Assembly: GCF_002929705.1 (NCBI RefSeq)
Contig: NZ_PJIN01000017.1
Span: forward strand, 1-32,299
Length of the DNA stretch: 32,299 nucleotides
DNA from: Arthrobacter sp. N199823
Lineage (GTDB): Bacteria; Actinomycetota; Actinomycetes; Actinomycetales; Micrococcaceae
Direction of reading: 5' to 3'
Part shown: one piece after another, positions 24,083 to 31,814 of the stretch
How positions within the stretch are numbered: position 1 is the first letter of the stretch
Layout of the letters: each line of letters starts with the position of its first letter
Notes under the pieces: model-generated
Told to the model about the DNA's origin: nothing
What the model saw: the letters and a program-made list of their open reading frames with translations, nothing else
The model's database searches: none
Translations under genes and position numbers: made by a program

Positions 24083-24940
24083 ATGATCCAACACCCATCG
24101 TCGTCAACAGCGCAGCTGAATCCGTGGCCGTCTCTGCATTCGTGGTGGTGGTCAGGGCTCGGCGCCATCGTCTTTGCAGCCACTGTCGCGCTGGGATTGT
24201 TGATTAAAAGTGGCGGGGCCAGAATCGCTGAGCTGGGCGTGGACACTGGGCTTTCCCATGATCGCAACCCTGCATTGACCACAATTTCGCTGGCTGTCCA
24301 CTACGGTTTGGGGCCCGTCGGCGCTATTGCCCTCCTGCTCCTGTGCTGTCTGGGCCTGTTGCTTCTGCGACGCAGCATCGTGCCAGTCCTCGCGTTTGCC
24401 TCGGTGGTGAGCATCGGCTGGCTTTCCTCGGAGGTGGGCAAGCATCTTGTGGCACGCATGCGGCCCCCTGCCGAGGCCGTGCAGGCTCTCATAGCTGAAC
24501 ATGGCACGGACAGTTTCCCCTCCGGCCACACCGCATTCGCCGTGGCATTGGTTTGGGCCTTTGTCTTGGTAGTGGCCCGGTCCGGCCGTGCGCGGGCGTG
24601 GACCCTGGCTGTCGGAGTGGTTTTTGTGGCTTTGGTTGCCTTTTCCCGGCTGTACCTCGGAGTGCACTATCCCAGTGATGTCACTGCTTCGATTTTGATC
24701 GCCAGCGGCGCGATCCTGCTCTGGCTGCCGGTGTGGAACAACCTCATTGAACCGCGTCTCGGACAGAGCTCGCCCATACGCACTTCATCCTCGCATCGGG
24801 CAGATGAACGGATTGATGAATGGAAAGACGTTCAACGTGAAGGTAAAGGTCCGGGTATTTGGCCGACCCTTCGGATACGCTCAAACACTAAGACATCTGG
24901 CACTAGGACAGGACAGCTCCGATCGAAGAATCTCGGATAA
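24083..24940 (+). CDS. PAP2-type membrane phosphatase
   Basis: A 285-residue protein of the lipid-phosphatase family with about six helices. The three motifs are complete: K120-x6-R127-P128 (KHLVARMRP), PSGH (146-149) and S188-R-x5-H195-x3-D199 (SRLYLGVHYPSD). Members dephosphorylate undecaprenyl pyrophosphate, phosphatidylglycerol phosphate or decaprenyl-phosphoribose phosphate. Because a UbiA-type phosphoribosyltransferase and a DprE1-like gene lie downstream in the region, the last is an attractive possibility, but the sequence alone does not decide. The C-terminal 60 residues are a hydrophilic, charged tail not needed for the fold. First gene of an operon with the DUF2156 protein 8 bp downstream. 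Confidence 0.88.
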   Translation: MIQHPSSSTAQLNPWPSLHSWWWSGLGAIVFAATVALGLLIKSGGARIAELGVDTGLSHDRNPALTTISLAVHYGLGPVGAIALLLLCCLGLLLLRRSIVPVLAFASVVSIGWLSSEVGKHLVARMRPPAEAVQALIAEHGTDSFPSGHTAFAVALVWAFVLVVARSGRARAWTLAVGVVFVALVAFSRLYLGVHYPSDVTASILIASGAILLWLPVWNNLIEPRLGQSSPIRTSSSHRADERIDEWKDVQREGKGPGIWPTLRIRSNTKTSGTRTGQLRSKNLG

Positions 24941-24948
24941 CAAAGCCC

Positions 24949-27537
24949 ATGGAGACCAGATGGCTCTCCCGGCTCAGACCCTCCGCGAGGAGCTGGGGGC
25001 TGCCGGTCGTGTTCAAGGCCGCCAGACATGCCCCGGTCACGTGGATCTTGCTGTTGCTGCTGTGGGTGCCCGGATTGCTGACGGGCACGGTTCTCTCGGG
25101 CCATCATGGATCGTGGCGGGCCGCGGTGGCCGCCACGCCAGCGTCCTTGCCCGGCCACTGGTGGACCGTCATTACCGCTGGGTTCTGGGAGCACGGTCTG
25201 GTCGGGTACGTGGTGGGCACTGTGCTGTTGCTGATAGTGGGCATCCCCGCAGAACGCCGGTTGGGAAGCCTGCGCTTCCTCATCGCAGGTTTCAGCGCTC
25301 AAATAGCCGGAATCGTGATCGCGATCGGTCTGGCCCACGGGATCCACAATCTGATGGGCGGCTGGTCCAAGCAGCTGTTGCTGCAGTCCTTCGTGGGGCC
25401 ATCTGCTTTCGTCATCGGGGCGGCGCTGGCCGCCACCACGACCTTGGGCGTATTGTGGCGCCGTCGCCTCCGACTCCTGTTTTTTGTGCTGCTGCTCCTG
25501 CTGGCCCTCTACAGCGGGTCATTCCCGGATTTGGTACGGCTCGCTGCCGCCACCGTGGGGGTCTTCCTAGGGCCGGTGCTCTTTGGCCGGGCACCACTGG
25601 TCAGCGCTCCCGTCGCCTCCCGCCGGGAAGCCAGGGTCTTGGTAGCCCTGATCGTGGCCGCCTCCGCCGTGGGACCGGTCGTGGCCGGATTGCTGCCCCA
25701 CGCCGTCGGCCCTCTGGCCGTGCTCCGCTACCTGTTCACCAACCTCCAGGCGGTGGATCCACAAACACTGCAAGCCCTGTGCACTGACCCTGCCCAGGTC
25801 AAGGACTGCGCCGAGGCGCAGTTGCAGCTTCGTGCCGGTGCCGGTGGGGTTTTTATGTCGATTCTGCCTTCGGTGCTGCTGTTGATAGTTGCCGACGGGC
25901 TCCGTCGTGGCCGCCGCTTCGCCTGGTACGCCGCCCTTGCTATCCAGGGCGGACTCGCCATCCTGGCCGGCGGCTATATCGTTACAGCATTGCTGCCCGC
26001 CAGGCCCAACAGCAGCTCCACTGAAGGCTTGGGCGCCGTTGACATCTCGGCGTCCTACCACCCGCTGAGCCTGATCCTGCCCCTGCTCCTGCCGGTGGTG
26101 CTGGTGATTTTACTCCTGGGCACGCGGAGACTGTTCAGCGTCAACGCACCACCAAGAACGTACCGCACCCTCGCCCTGACCTTGATCTCCGCTGCAGCTG
26201 CCCTGGCCGTCCTTTACGTACTGGCCGGTCTGGCCCTGGCGTCAGGGTTCGCCCCCGTCCCAGGATTCCGGGACCTGCTGGCGGATGTGCCGGACCGTTT
26301 CCTGCCCCTGGGGTACTTGCTGGATCTGTCCCCGGCGTTCGTGCCTCAAAGCGGTGCCGCCGTGATCCTCTATGAAGGCATCGGCATCATCTTTTGGGTC
26401 CTTGCCGCCTTCTTGCTCTTGAGGTCCTTTCTGCGTCCGGCCCATGATGTTCATGGCAGCGATGCGAACCGTGCCCGCAACATCCTCAAAGCCACCGAGG
26501 GGTCCTCACTGTCCTGGATGACCCAATGGGAGGGCAACAGCTACTGGTTCTCCAGCTCCGGGACCAGTTTCATCGCTTACCGGGTCCTCTCCGGCATCGC
26601 CTTGACGCTCGGACCGCCTGTGGGCCCGCCAGCGGAACTGCGCATCACGATTGATGAATTTGCCCTCTATACTACCGAGCAGGGTTGGAGTCCGTGTTTC
26701 TACTCAGTGCCCGAGAGCGTCAAAGACGCTACGTCGGATCTTGGCTGGGGATCGGTGCAGGTGGCCCAGGAAACCATCCTGGACTTGGAGACACTGTCCT
26801 TTACCGGCAAAAAATTCCAAGACATTCGCACCGCACTGAACAAGGCAGCCAAGGAAGGCATCCAGACCCAATGGGTGTCCTACCCGGAGGCGCCGCTGGC
26901 CATTGCCGATCAAATCCATGCGATCTCCGAGGAATGGGTGGCTGATAAAAAGATGCCTGAAATGGGCTTCACCCTCGGCGGCCTCGATGAGCTTAATGAC
27001 CCGGAAGTGCGCTGCCTGCTGGCCGTCGATGACCAACACACCATCCACGCCATCGCCTCCTGGCTGCCGGTCTACCGTGATGGCGTCATTGTTGGTTGGA
27101 CGCTGGACTTTATGCGCCGACGCAGCACCGGTTTTCGGGCCAGCATCGAATTTTTGATTGCTTCGGCGGCGCTGTCCTGCAAAGAGGACGGCTATGAATT
27201 CCTCAGCCTGTCCGGGGCCCCGCTGGCTCGCATCGAGTCCACAGGCGCAGGCACTGCAGCAACTGGGACTGAGCAGCGTCGGGTGGGATTGGATCGGTTG
27301 CTGGACCAACTGGGCGCTCTGCTTGAACCCGTCTACGGGTTCAAATCCCTGTTGACGTTCAAATCAAAATTCCAACCACGCTACGAGCCCCTGTTCATGG
27401 TCTTCCCCGACTCTGCAGCACTTCCCGGCATCGCCAACGCCGTTGGCAGGGCCTACCTGCCCAAGGCCAGCCTTCGGCAAGGTCTGTCCCTTGCCGGGAA
27501 AATTGCCCGGCTCCCCTCCAAAACCGGCACCACATGA
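24949..27537 (+). CDS. Rhomboid-like membrane domain fused to DUF2156 (MprF-type) acyltransferase domain
   Basis: An 862-residue protein. Residues about 20-210 form a rhomboid-like bundle (WWTVITAGFWEHGLVGYVVGTVLLLIVGIPAERRLGSLRF); the catalytic GxSG is replaced by GPSA and no partner His is evident, so it is probably not a protease. More helices follow up to about 500. The C-terminal third (about 500-845: SSLSWMTQWEGNSYWFSSSGTSFIAYRV ... FQDIRTALNKAAKEG ... WTLDFMRRRSTGFRASIEFLIASAA ... FKSKFQPRYEPLFMVFP) is the DUF2156 GNAT-like domain of MprF/LysX-type aminoacyl-phosphatidylglycerol synthases. Probable role: transfer of an amino acid or acyl group to a membrane lipid, with the helices providing flipping. 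Start codon choice (24949) is uncertain because the ribosome binding site is weak; a GTG at about 25009 is possible. Confidence 0.82.
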   Translation: METRWLSRLRPSARSWGLPVVFKAARHAPVTWILLLLLWVPGLLTGTVLSGHHGSWRAAVAATPASLPGHWWTVITAGFWEHGLVGYVVGTVLLLIVGIPAERRLGSLRFLIAGFSAQIAGIVIAIGLAHGIHNLMGGWSKQLLLQSFVGPSAFVIGAALAATTTLGVLWRRRLRLLFFVLLLLLALYSGSFPDLVRLAAATVGVFLGPVLFGRAPLVSAPVASRREARVLVALIVAASAVGPVVAGLLPHAVGPLAVLRYLFTNLQAVDPQTLQALCTDPAQVKDCAEAQLQLRAGAGGVFMSILPSVLLLIVADGLRRGRRFAWYAALAIQGGLAILAGGYIVTALLPARPNSSSTEGLGAVDISASYHPLSLILPLLLPVVLVILLLGTRRLFSVNAPPRTYRTLALTLISAAAALAVLYVLAGLALASGFAPVPGFRDLLADVPDRFLPLGYLLDLSPAFVPQSGAAVILYEGIGIIFWVLAAFLLLRSFLRPAHDVHGSDANRARNILKATEGSSLSWMTQWEGNSYWFSSSGTSFIAYRVLSGIALTLGPPVGPPAELRITIDEFALYTTEQGWSPCFYSVPESVKDATSDLGWGSVQVAQETILDLETLSFTGKKFQDIRTALNKAAKEGIQTQWVSYPEAPLAIADQIHAISEEWVADKKMPEMGFTLGGLDELNDPEVRCLLAVDDQHTIHAIASWLPVYRDGVIVGWTLDFMRRRSTGFRASIEFLIASAALSCKEDGYEFLSLSGAPLARIESTGAGTAATGTEQRRVGLDRLLDQLGALLEPVYGFKSLLTFKSKFQPRYEPLFMVFPDSAALPGIANAVGRAYLPKASLRQGLSLAGKIARLPSKTGTT

Positions 27538-27643
27538 TCCAGCACCTACATCCAGTCCGTTCACATACAGGCAGAATTTTGCATCAGGCACAGCGGCGGC
27601 ACCACGCAACGATGGCGACAGTTCTAAAAAGGAGACGGAGCGG

Positions 27644-27714
27644 GTGAAGGCCCTTCCAGACGCGGAAACCACAGAACGTGCCAAGGCCCAGGGCGCGTCG
27701 TCGTGCTGTTGACC
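27644..27714 (+). other. Possible broken small secreted-peptide gene
   Basis: AAGGAG (27629-27634) stands nine bases before GTG 27644, which opens only 22 codons (MKALPDAETTERAKAQGASSCC) before TGA. In another frame the adjacent DNA reads GRVVVLLTLVFVLSGEAGLQ, a signal-peptide-like stretch ending at TGA just before 27783. A one-base change would join them into a small exported peptide, so this may be a relic of an extra gene. Confidence 0.25.
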
Positions 27715-27782
27715 CTGGTCTTCGTGTTGTCTGGCGAAGCCGGCCTTCAGCGGCAGTCGGGTCGTTCACCCAGGCTGTGGAC

Positions 27783-29288
27783 ATGAGCAGCCGCAGCTGG
27801 ATCGTCCACCGTCGTCCTGTCAGGTCGGCCGTTGCCAAGAGAAACTGTGCAATCCTGCTGGTCATGGTGCTGACGCTGGTCTTGAGCGGTGCCAGCGCCG
27901 ACGCTGCGCTGCGCCATCGCCTCTTCGATGCACAAATAGCCGCCCTGCTCCAGTCTGACAGCAACGCCTCAACGGTTTTGGCCGGGGCCACTTCCACCGG
28001 GACGTGCACCAATACAGCTGGCGCCATCAGTTGCCGGCAAACATTCACCGGAGGTGAGATCTTCTGGTCACCTCCTACGGGTGCCGCGTATCTGGCCAAC
28101 GGTCCGTTGCGCAACCATTGGTTGGCCGCCGGTGGCGTCACGGGGCCGTACGGGCCGCCCACCGGACCTCCCAAGGACCTGGGAGGTAAGGGCACTTCCC
28201 AAGACTTCACCTTCGGGTCGCTCGTCTATTCGCCAGCGACAGGGACCCAAGAGTCCCGTGGTGCCATCCGCACCCGCTGGCTTGCGTCCGGAGCGGAGCG
28301 CGGACCGTGGGGGTTTCCGACAGCCAGGGAGTATGCAGTCGGTCAGGGACGCGCACAAAAGTATCAATCCGGCACTATCTACTGGTCACAGTCCACAGGT
28401 GCGCACGCAACAACCCCTGGCGATATTGAAGACCGGTACATTCACCTCGGCGAGGCTGCCGGACCGCTCGGCTTCCCTCTCGGAGAACAGGTCACGAACG
28501 GATTATTCCGCTGGCAAGAATTCTCCAACGGGTACCTGATCCTTAGCCCCACGACGGGGACAAAAATGATTGACACTGGAAGTTACCGGGAATGGAGAGA
28601 AAATCCTGGACGCTTCGGGTGGCCTGTGAAGGATTCCTGGATCGATGCCCACGGTGTCCACACAGTGTTTCAACAACAAGAAACGATCTGGGATCCCGGC
28701 ACCAAGGAGCTTTACTCCGGCATCACGGTGGATCAGGACACTGCTATCATCATCGGCGACTCCCAGCTCGGCGGAGATTCCTGGACCGAGCAAGGAGCCC
28801 GCGCAGCCGGGTTCCCCAAAAAAATCGAACTGGGTTTTGGCGGCTGGGGATACACCCGCACCACCCCTGCCACGGCAGGCACACCGGACAGCGTGCTGAC
28901 AACCCACCAAATGCTGCTGCCCCACGGAACCCCCGGAGCAATTTTCATCACCCTAGGCGGCAACGACGCAGCAGCCCACGCCAGTGACGCCGCCATCATC
29001 GCCCACGCCACCGAAACTTGGACCGAACTGCGCCGCTTGTACCCAGGGACACCGATCATCGTCAACGGCGTCATGTCCACTGCCGCTCCCAACCACGCCA
29101 ACCGACGCCGCGTGGACCACCTCATCACTGAGTCCGCAGCGGCTCAAGGATTCACCCACGTCAGTGTCGCAGGCATGGCCGCCGCCGCAGGCGCCTATTA
29201 CAAGGACAAGGTCCACCTGACCCAGGCTGGGCACGACCTCGTCGCGCCCATCTACGCCGCCGCCTTGCTTCAGGCGCTCGACAAGTAG
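27783..29288 (+). CDS. Secreted LGFP-repeat protein with SGNH hydrolase domain
   Basis: About 501 residues: a signal peptide (AKRNCAILLVMVLTLVLSGASADA), then four to five LGFP-type repeats (for example GSLVYSPATGTQESRGAIRTRWLASGAERGPWGFP and GTIYWSQSTGAHATTPGDIEDRYIHLGEAAGPLGFP). The repeats are thought to bind cell-wall polymers. A C-terminal SGNH esterase domain follows, with block I GDSQLGGDSW (nucleophile Ser), GGND (block III) and DKVHLTQAGH (catalytic Asp and His). Likely role: removing ester groups from a wall glycan while bound to it. ATG 27783 begins a normal signal peptide; the open frame runs further upstream to 27678 but that extension is Arg-rich and not signal-like. It is third in the PAP2 operon direction, 245 bp after the DUF2156 gene. 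Confidence 0.85.
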   Translation: MSSRSWIVHRRPVRSAVAKRNCAILLVMVLTLVLSGASADAALRHRLFDAQIAALLQSDSNASTVLAGATSTGTCTNTAGAISCRQTFTGGEIFWSPPTGAAYLANGPLRNHWLAAGGVTGPYGPPTGPPKDLGGKGTSQDFTFGSLVYSPATGTQESRGAIRTRWLASGAERGPWGFPTAREYAVGQGRAQKYQSGTIYWSQSTGAHATTPGDIEDRYIHLGEAAGPLGFPLGEQVTNGLFRWQEFSNGYLILSPTTGTKMIDTGSYREWRENPGRFGWPVKDSWIDAHGVHTVFQQQETIWDPGTKELYSGITVDQDTAIIIGDSQLGGDSWTEQGARAAGFPKKIELGFGGWGYTRTTPATAGTPDSVLTTHQMLLPHGTPGAIFITLGGNDAAAHASDAAIIAHATETWTELRRLYPGTPIIVNGVMSTAAPNHANRRRVDHLITESAAAQGFTHVSVAGMAAAAGAYYKDKVHLTQAGHDLVAPIYAAALLQALDK

Positions 29289-29447
29289 CGGACCACGCTT
29301 TGGCCCACGCGAGCTCGTCGGCCGGCTCTGCGAAACGTGGCTGCGTCCGGCCCCGGTTCTGCCTGCCCGACCCTTCTGGAGGCTGCCTGTTCAGGGCTCG
29401 TCAGCACCTTGCGGGATCGCTCATACAGCCCTGACGAAGGCGCACTC

Positions 29448-29509
29448 CTGAGGAGAAGCTGAGCCCGTTGAGATTTCTCAGCATTCTCTTAGCTCCGGGC
29501 GCGCATAGT
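29448..29509 (+). promoter_or_regulatory. CTCAG-type promoter of the glycosidase-UbiA-DprE1 operon, with an extra inverted site
   Basis: CTCAG-CATTCT-CTTAG (29477-29492), 11 bp, then -10 CATAGT (29504-29509). Upstream at 29448-29463 lies CTGAG-GAGAAG-CTGAG, the same element in opposite orientation with no good -10 beside it, perhaps an upstream enhancer-like site. The rest of the 29289-29553 interval holds no gene. Confidence 0.8.
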
Positions 29510-29553
29510 GGCCAATAACAGGCTTTACAGGACGCGCGATTGCAGGAGGACCA

Positions 29554-30753
29554 ATGCAAACACCACCTTCTCCGCAGCAACATCAGATGCCGCCTGAACC
29601 TTCCACGGTGGAACCACCGGAACGCCGAAGGACGGGTCGGCAGAAGAAGCCACGCTCCGTCCGTGCCCGACGTCTCCGCAAAGTCTTCCTGATCGGTTTT
29701 CTGTGCCTCTCGATTATCACTGTGGGCTCCTACGCAAAAGCGCTGACGTATCCAGGAAACGCGACATTCGCTGATCGGAGCGTTGGATGGCTGCGTGACA
29801 ACGGTGCGAACGACATCGTCAACACCATCGAAAACTGGTACTACACCAACAACGCACCCTCGGCAGCAGCACCACCACCAGAAGCCATTCCCAAAGCCCT
29901 CCCAACGGCTGTCCCGAATGGCGCGACCCTGCCGGTGCTGACGACGAAGACCACTTCTGGGAAATCTCTCCCCAATGAAGGGCGATGGGTGCCCGGACCA
30001 CTGGACCTCAGGGGAAAACCGGCCCTTTACACCTCCTTTATCCAGCCTGACAAGACACACCCCAGTGTCATTGCCGGGGTGGCACTGATCCGCCAATCAG
30101 CCAGCAGCGCCCACCTTGTTGCCGGCACCAGACAACCCGATACAAACACCTGGCCGGGAAACGCCGCCATCCCGGCTAACGATGTCAGCCATCTTTTGGC
30201 AACCTTCAACTCCGGCTTCAAGGCTAAGGACATCAGCGGTGGCTTCTACCTCAATGGACAGTATTCCCGCGACCTCATCGACGGGCAGGCATCAGCGGTC
30301 ATCACCACCGATGGGCGCATCAGGATCGGTGCGTGGAACCAAGACGTGTGGATGACACCCGGCGTCACAGCTGTCCGACAAAACCTGCATCTCATTGTCG
30401 CCAACGGCCATCCAGAACCGGGCCTGACCAACAACGCCGACGGAACGTGGGGGAGCGCCAAAAACCAGCTCCAATACACCTGGAGGTCCGGGCTGGGCAT
30501 AGACAGCAACGGGAATCTGATCTACGTGGCCGGTGGTGGACTCACGCTGGAAACCCTCGCTAAAACACTCGCTCAAGCGGGCGCGATCCAAGGAATGGAA
30601 CTCGACATTCACTACGGGCAAGTGAACTTCTCCTCCTGGAAATCCGAAGGAACGACCGCTGTTCCCACACAGCTTTTGCCCGATATGCCCAATTCAGCCG
30701 ACCGCTATCTGAACCCGGACCAGCGCGACTTCTTCTATCTCACCCTCAAATAG
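29554..30753 (+). CDS. Phosphodiester glycosidase family protein (NAGPA-like), membrane-anchored
   Basis: A 399-residue protein: a Pro-rich, Arg/Lys-rich cytoplasmic N-terminus (1-43), one membrane helix (about 44-62) and an outer domain. The domain has the NAGPA/DUF2233 pattern: LLATFNSGFKAKDISGGFYLNG, SAVITTDGRIRIGAWNQDVWMTPGVTAVRQNLHLIV, LGIDSNGNLIYVAGGGLTLETLAKTLAQAGAIQGMELDIHYGQVNFSSW. This family cleaves sugar-phosphodiester bonds such as GlcNAc-phosphodiesters. In a Gram-positive wall a teichoic-acid-like or lipid-linked sugar is a plausible target; that is inference. AGGAGG at 29543-29548 precedes the ATG. The next gene starts 21 bp downstream. Confidence 0.82.
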   Translation: MQTPPSPQQHQMPPEPSTVEPPERRRTGRQKKPRSVRARRLRKVFLIGFLCLSIITVGSYAKALTYPGNATFADRSVGWLRDNGANDIVNTIENWYYTNNAPSAAAPPPEAIPKALPTAVPNGATLPVLTTKTTSGKSLPNEGRWVPGPLDLRGKPALYTSFIQPDKTHPSVIAGVALIRQSASSAHLVAGTRQPDTNTWPGNAAIPANDVSHLLATFNSGFKAKDISGGFYLNGQYSRDLIDGQASAVITTDGRIRIGAWNQDVWMTPGVTAVRQNLHLIVANGHPEPGLTNNADGTWGSAKNQLQYTWRSGLGIDSNGNLIYVAGGGLTLETLAKTLAQAGAIQGMELDIHYGQVNFSSWKSEGTTAVPTQLLPDMPNSADRYLNPDQRDFFYLTLK

Positions 30754-30774
30754 CCACACCCGTCAGGAGTGATC

Positions 30775-31770
30775 ATGACCGAGCTCACAGCGCAGCTGCC
30801 GATCCCAGCCCCGGAGGCACCGTTGCGGAAACGGGCGCATAAAACCGACGGAAAATCGGCTCCTCTGATCACCAGTCTCATTGCCGCGGCCAGACCGGCC
30901 CAATGGCCCAAGAACCTGCTCCTCTTTGCCGCCCCGGCGGCGGCCGGAGTCCTCACTGAACCCGCCGTTGCCGCCCACGCACTCGTGGCCGCGACAGCGT
31001 TCACGCTTGGCTCTGCAGCAACGTACTTCCTCAACGACCTGCGCGACGTTGAAGCGGACCGAAGTCACCCCACCAAGTGCCGTCGGCCCTTTGCCTCCGG
31101 CAGGATCAGCACCAACGTCGGGTACACGGCAGCGGTGATCCTGGCCGCGGCAGCATTGGTCTTGGCCATGACCGTGGGCTGGATGACCCTTGCCGGCCTG
31201 TCTGCCTATCTCGTGTTGACCACCACGTATTCTCTCTACCTGAAACAATTCGCCGTCATCGACATACTGGCCGTCGCCCTCGGTTTTGTCCTGCGCGCAG
31301 GGACCGGAGCTTTGGCAGCGGGTGTCACGGTGACTTCCTGGTTTCTGTTGGTCACCTTCTTCGGAGCTCTGTACATTGTTACCGCCAAACGCCAGGCCGA
31401 ACTGCAAGCGCAGAACACCGGCATGGAGCTCGTCGGAGTCACGGCTTTGCCGCAGCTAACGAGCCGGGCCGCATTGTCTCTCTACAGCAAAAGTTGGTTA
31501 GAACAGACGCTGACCTTGGCACTCACCAGTGCGATCATCTGCTATTCGCTGTGGGCCGTGCAATACCCAGGGACCCCTCTGGGATCAGGACTGATTCAGG
31601 CCTCCATTTTGCCGTTCGTGACGACCCTTCTCCGCTACGGATACCTCTGCTCCCGTGGCGACGGACAACGCCCCGAACGCCTGATGTTCACCGACGTGTT
31701 CCTGGCAGCGACCGCAGTCGCCTGGCTTGGCCCCGTCACGGCGGGAATCTACATGACCATCGCACTCTGA
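30775..31770 (+). CDS. ubiA: UbiA-family decaprenyl-phosphate phosphoribosyltransferase
   Basis: A 331-residue membrane prenyltransferase with about nine helices. The first Asp-rich motif is N87-D88-L-R-D91-V-E-A-D95 followed by PTKCRRPFASG; the second region YSLYLKQFAVIDILAVALGFVLRAGTGALAAGV is characteristic of DPPR synthases (Rv3806c group), which join decaprenyl phosphate and phosphoribosyl pyrophosphate as the first step to decaprenyl-phosphoryl-arabinose. Start ATG 30775 has AGGAG five bases upstream and is preferred over the in-frame GTG at 30769. The DprE1-like gene follows 44 bp later, which strengthens the pathway assignment. Confidence 0.88.
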   Translation: MTELTAQLPIPAPEAPLRKRAHKTDGKSAPLITSLIAAARPAQWPKNLLLFAAPAAAGVLTEPAVAAHALVAATAFTLGSAATYFLNDLRDVEADRSHPTKCRRPFASGRISTNVGYTAAVILAAAALVLAMTVGWMTLAGLSAYLVLTTTYSLYLKQFAVIDILAVALGFVLRAGTGALAAGVTVTSWFLLVTFFGALYIVTAKRQAELQAQNTGMELVGVTALPQLTSRAALSLYSKSWLEQTLTLALTSAIICYSLWAVQYPGTPLGSGLIQASILPFVTTLLRYGYLCSRGDGQRPERLMFTDVFLAATAVAWLGPVTAGIYMTIAL

Positions 31771-31814
31771 GGAAATTCCTCATCCGCCAAATTCGTCAAC
31801 CCCACGGAGACACC

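Noticed and set aside
24747-25787. 346-residue plus-strand frame overlapping the PAP2 and DUF2156 genes
   Set aside because: A second frame of real genes; it has a good GGAG before an internal ATG (24960), but the composition is Arg/Gly-rich and no domain is visible.
29448-29463. A divergent minus-strand promoter from the inverted CTGAG repeat
   Set aside because: At 11 bp the sequence is CGTCAG, not a -10, and there is no minus-strand gene to drive.
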